From positions 1 to 7,345 of the forward strand of contig JAGBXH010000181.1 of assembly GCA_017629395.1 (NCBI GenBank): a stretch of 7,345 nucleotides of DNA. Reading direction: 5' to 3'. The notes below the pieces were generated by a model. It was given only the letters and a program-made list of their open reading frames with translations. It was not told the origin of the DNA and made no database searches. The translations under genes and the position numbers were made by a program. Below, one piece after another: positions 6,280 through 7,345 of the stretch (positions are counted from its first letter, which is position 1; every line of letters starts with the position of its first letter). The stretch is from Clostridia bacterium. Lineage in GTDB: Bacteria; Bacillota; Clostridia; Oscillospirales; CAG-272.

Positions 6280-7113
6280 ATGGATATTGTAACCACCACC
6301 AGCGTATTCCCTCCCTCCTATCAAGCTGAGGAGGTGCTGGAAAGACTTGCGGGCGTGGGCTTTACCGCGCTGGATGCAGGCTTTGACTACTTTATCGGTG
6401 GCGACCGCCTTTTGGCGGTTGACAACTGGCGCGAGCGCGTCATTGCGCTCAGAAAGAGAGCGGACGCGCTTGGCGTGCGCTTTACCCATGCACACGCCCC
6501 CTTCAACGTAGCCTCCGAGGACGTGCAGCAATACCGCGCGCTGGAAGCCGCAGCCCTCTTGGGCGCAAAATTCATTGTGGTGCACCCCATTCACGAGATC
6601 GACGGGCGCATCATTGTGGACGTGGAGGAATTTATCCGCGTCAACGTAGAGGCAACGCAAAAGCTGCTGCCCTATGCGGAAAAATTCGACCTAACCCTGC
6701 TTTCCGAGAACATTCTGTGGCAGGCAAGCGTGCACCCGAAAAATATCGTGCGACTGGTAAAAGAGGTGAACTCTCCCCGCTTCGGTTGGTGCTACGACAC
6801 GGGTCACGCCCACTTCTACGGCATTGATCCTCCCATCCTGCGCGAGCTGGACGTCATGCCCCTTTCCCTCCATATTCAGGACACGCACGGCCCCGGCTAC
6901 GGCGACGAGCACCTCATCCCCGGCTACGGCAACATCGACTGGAAGGAATTCCTTGAGATCTTGCACGAGGTGGGATACACAGGCGAGCTGGTACTGGAGG
7001 CACATCACCAATCCTATGAAGCCCCCGACGAGCAAAAGGACGGCATCCTTGCCGAGCTGCTTGATCGCGCAAAGAAAATGAATGCGTATTACGATCGCAT
7101 TGCGGCGCAATAA
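6280..7113 (+). CDS. Sugar phosphate isomerase/epimerase-type TIM-barrel protein (AP endonuclease 2 / xylose isomerase-like)
   Basis: The 277-residue protein fits the metal-dependent isomerase/epimerase barrel family that includes IolE/IolI and tagatose/psicose 3-epimerases; it is cytoplasmic, without a signal peptide. Likely metal and active-site residues appear in the usual order: HAHAPF (70-75), VVHP with His102, LSEN with Glu143, YDTGHAH with Asp173 and His176, HIQDTHG with His198, the late GNIDW (217-221), and LVLEAHH with Glu240. The length is typical. The start has AGGAG at 6270-6274, five bases before the ATG. It lies 75 bases after the lipoprotein gene, so it may act on the sugar that protein imports. 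The family has many substrates and none can be chosen here. Confidence 0.88.
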   Translation: MDIVTTTSVFPPSYQAEEVLERLAGVGFTALDAGFDYFIGGDRLLAVDNWRERVIALRKRADALGVRFTHAHAPFNVASEDVQQYRALEAAALLGAKFIVVHPIHEIDGRIIVDVEEFIRVNVEATQKLLPYAEKFDLTLLSENILWQASVHPKNIVRLVKEVNSPRFGWCYDTGHAHFYGIDPPILRELDVMPLSLHIQDTHGPGYGDEHLIPGYGNIDWKEFLEILHEVGYTGELVLEAHHQSYEAPDEQKDGILAELLDRAKKMNAYYDRIAAQ

Positions 7114-7119
7114 TCCTTT

Positions 7120-7157
7120 CCCCGAGGCGAGCATCCGCTCGCCCCGGGGCATTTTTT
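7120..7157 (+). terminator. Strong rho-independent terminator after the isomerase gene
   Basis: A 13-bp GC-rich stem (7120-7132 with 7137-7149) carries a single A-C mismatch and an ATCC tetraloop. It is followed by CA and six T (7152-7157). It starts seven bases after the stop codon and closes the plus-strand unit. Confidence 0.93.
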
Positions 7158-7175
7158 GTTTGTTTCACCCATATG

Positions 7176-7274
7176 TGTCATCCTGAGCGAGGGCGCAGAG
7201 CGATCGAGTCGAACTTTTGCAGAGTGGATATTTCGCAGCTTAATGCTGCGAAATGAAACGGAGCAAAAGCACGA
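7176..7274. repeat. Intergenic repeat element of the TGTCATCCTGAGCG type with long hairpin
   Basis: The stretch opens with TGTCATCCTGAGCGAG and contains GATCGAGTCGAA, wording I recognise from interspersed intergenic repeats in many Firmicutes and other genomes. Within it lies a perfect 10-bp stem, ATTTCGCAGC (7230-7239) and GCTGCGAAAT (7245-7254), with loop TTAAT. Outer arms CTTTTGC (7214-7220) and GCAAAAG (7263-7269), then TCG (7209-7211) and CGA (7272-7274), extend it into a long imperfect hairpin. No credible coding frame is present. Copy number cannot be judged from this window. Confidence 0.65.
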
Positions 7275-7278
7275 GCCG

Positions 7279-7345
7279 TGATACCGGGGGCTGTCCCCTG
7301 TGTCGTGTCCGCAGGACATGATACTGCGGGGCTGTCCCCTGTGTC
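7279..7345. repeat. GC-rich tandem repeat, two copies, reaching the window edge
   Basis: The hexamer TGATAC occurs at 7279-7284 and 7319-7324, and GGGGCTGTCCCCTGTGTC occurs identically at 7287-7304 and 7328-7345, so the unit is 40-41 bases. Each copy holds a GGGG-CTGT-CCCC mini-hairpin. Between the copies, 7300-7310 can pair with 7314-7324 around a GCA loop over 11 bp, two of them G-T. More copies may lie beyond the right edge. Confidence 0.8.

Noticed and set aside
7089..7319. 76-codon minus-strand open frame at the right end
   Set aside because: It is made of the terminator and the intergenic repeat; such repeats often give spurious short open frames, and no ribosome binding site is evident.
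7120..7345. CRISPR array from the repeated GC-rich units at the right end
   Set aside because: Only two adjoining copies with a period of 40-41 bases are visible, and the 14-23 bases between the shared segments are a self-complementary hairpin and partly repeated sequence, not unique spacers.

Overview
The window looks like a chromosomal segment from a Gram-positive gut-type Clostridia bacterium (Oscillospirales-like; this is inferred, not proven). The reasons are strong AGGAGG-type ribosome binding sites on most genes, TTGACA/TATAAT-type promoters, a lipoprotein solute-binding protein of the Clostridia carbohydrate type, moderate GC in the genes with AT-rich gaps, and a 'TGTCATCCTGAGCG' intergenic repeat of the sort common in such genomes. 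I see no RNA genes, phage genes, transposases or CRISPR array.

Left part, minus strand. Positions 1-64 hold the first 21 codons of a sugar ABC transporter ATPase (UgpC/MsmX/MalK type), which runs off the left edge. A 248-bp AT-rich gap follows, with a likely promoter, a small hairpin and a perfect spaced inverted repeat (231-249). Then come three minus-strand genes that look like one transcription unit, read right to left: an RsuA-type 16S rRNA pseudouridine synthase (3796-4494), a cytoplasmic TIM-barrel glycoside-hydrolase-like protein (2525-3784) and the RNA-binding protein Tex (313-2472). The rsuA-type stop codon overlaps the ribosome binding site of the hydrolase gene. A near-consensus extended -10 promoter (4523-4551) drives the unit.

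Right part, plus strand. A divergent promoter (4663-4691), with a short inverted repeat over its -35 end, drives a 489-residue lipoprotein solute-binding protein (4735-6204). A rho-independent terminator (6219-6251) separates it from a 277-residue sugar phosphate isomerase/epimerase-type TIM-barrel protein (6280-7113), which has a good ribosome binding site but almost no room for its own promoter. That gene ends in its own strong terminator (7120-7157). The last ~170 bases are non-coding repeat DNA: a 'TGTCATCCTGAGCG' element with a long hairpin, then two copies of a roughly 40-bp GC-rich tandem unit that reaches the window edge.

How they fit together (inference). The surface lipoprotein would capture a sugar or glycoside. 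The ATPase, possibly shared among several transporters, could energise import. The cytoplasmic hydrolase and the isomerase/epimerase would process what is imported. No permease genes are present, so the transporter is incomplete within this window. Tex and the pseudouridine synthase are housekeeping genes. Nothing here is clearly an undescribed system; the most open questions are the substrate of the hydrolase, lipoprotein and isomerase set, and the unassigned regulatory repeats.
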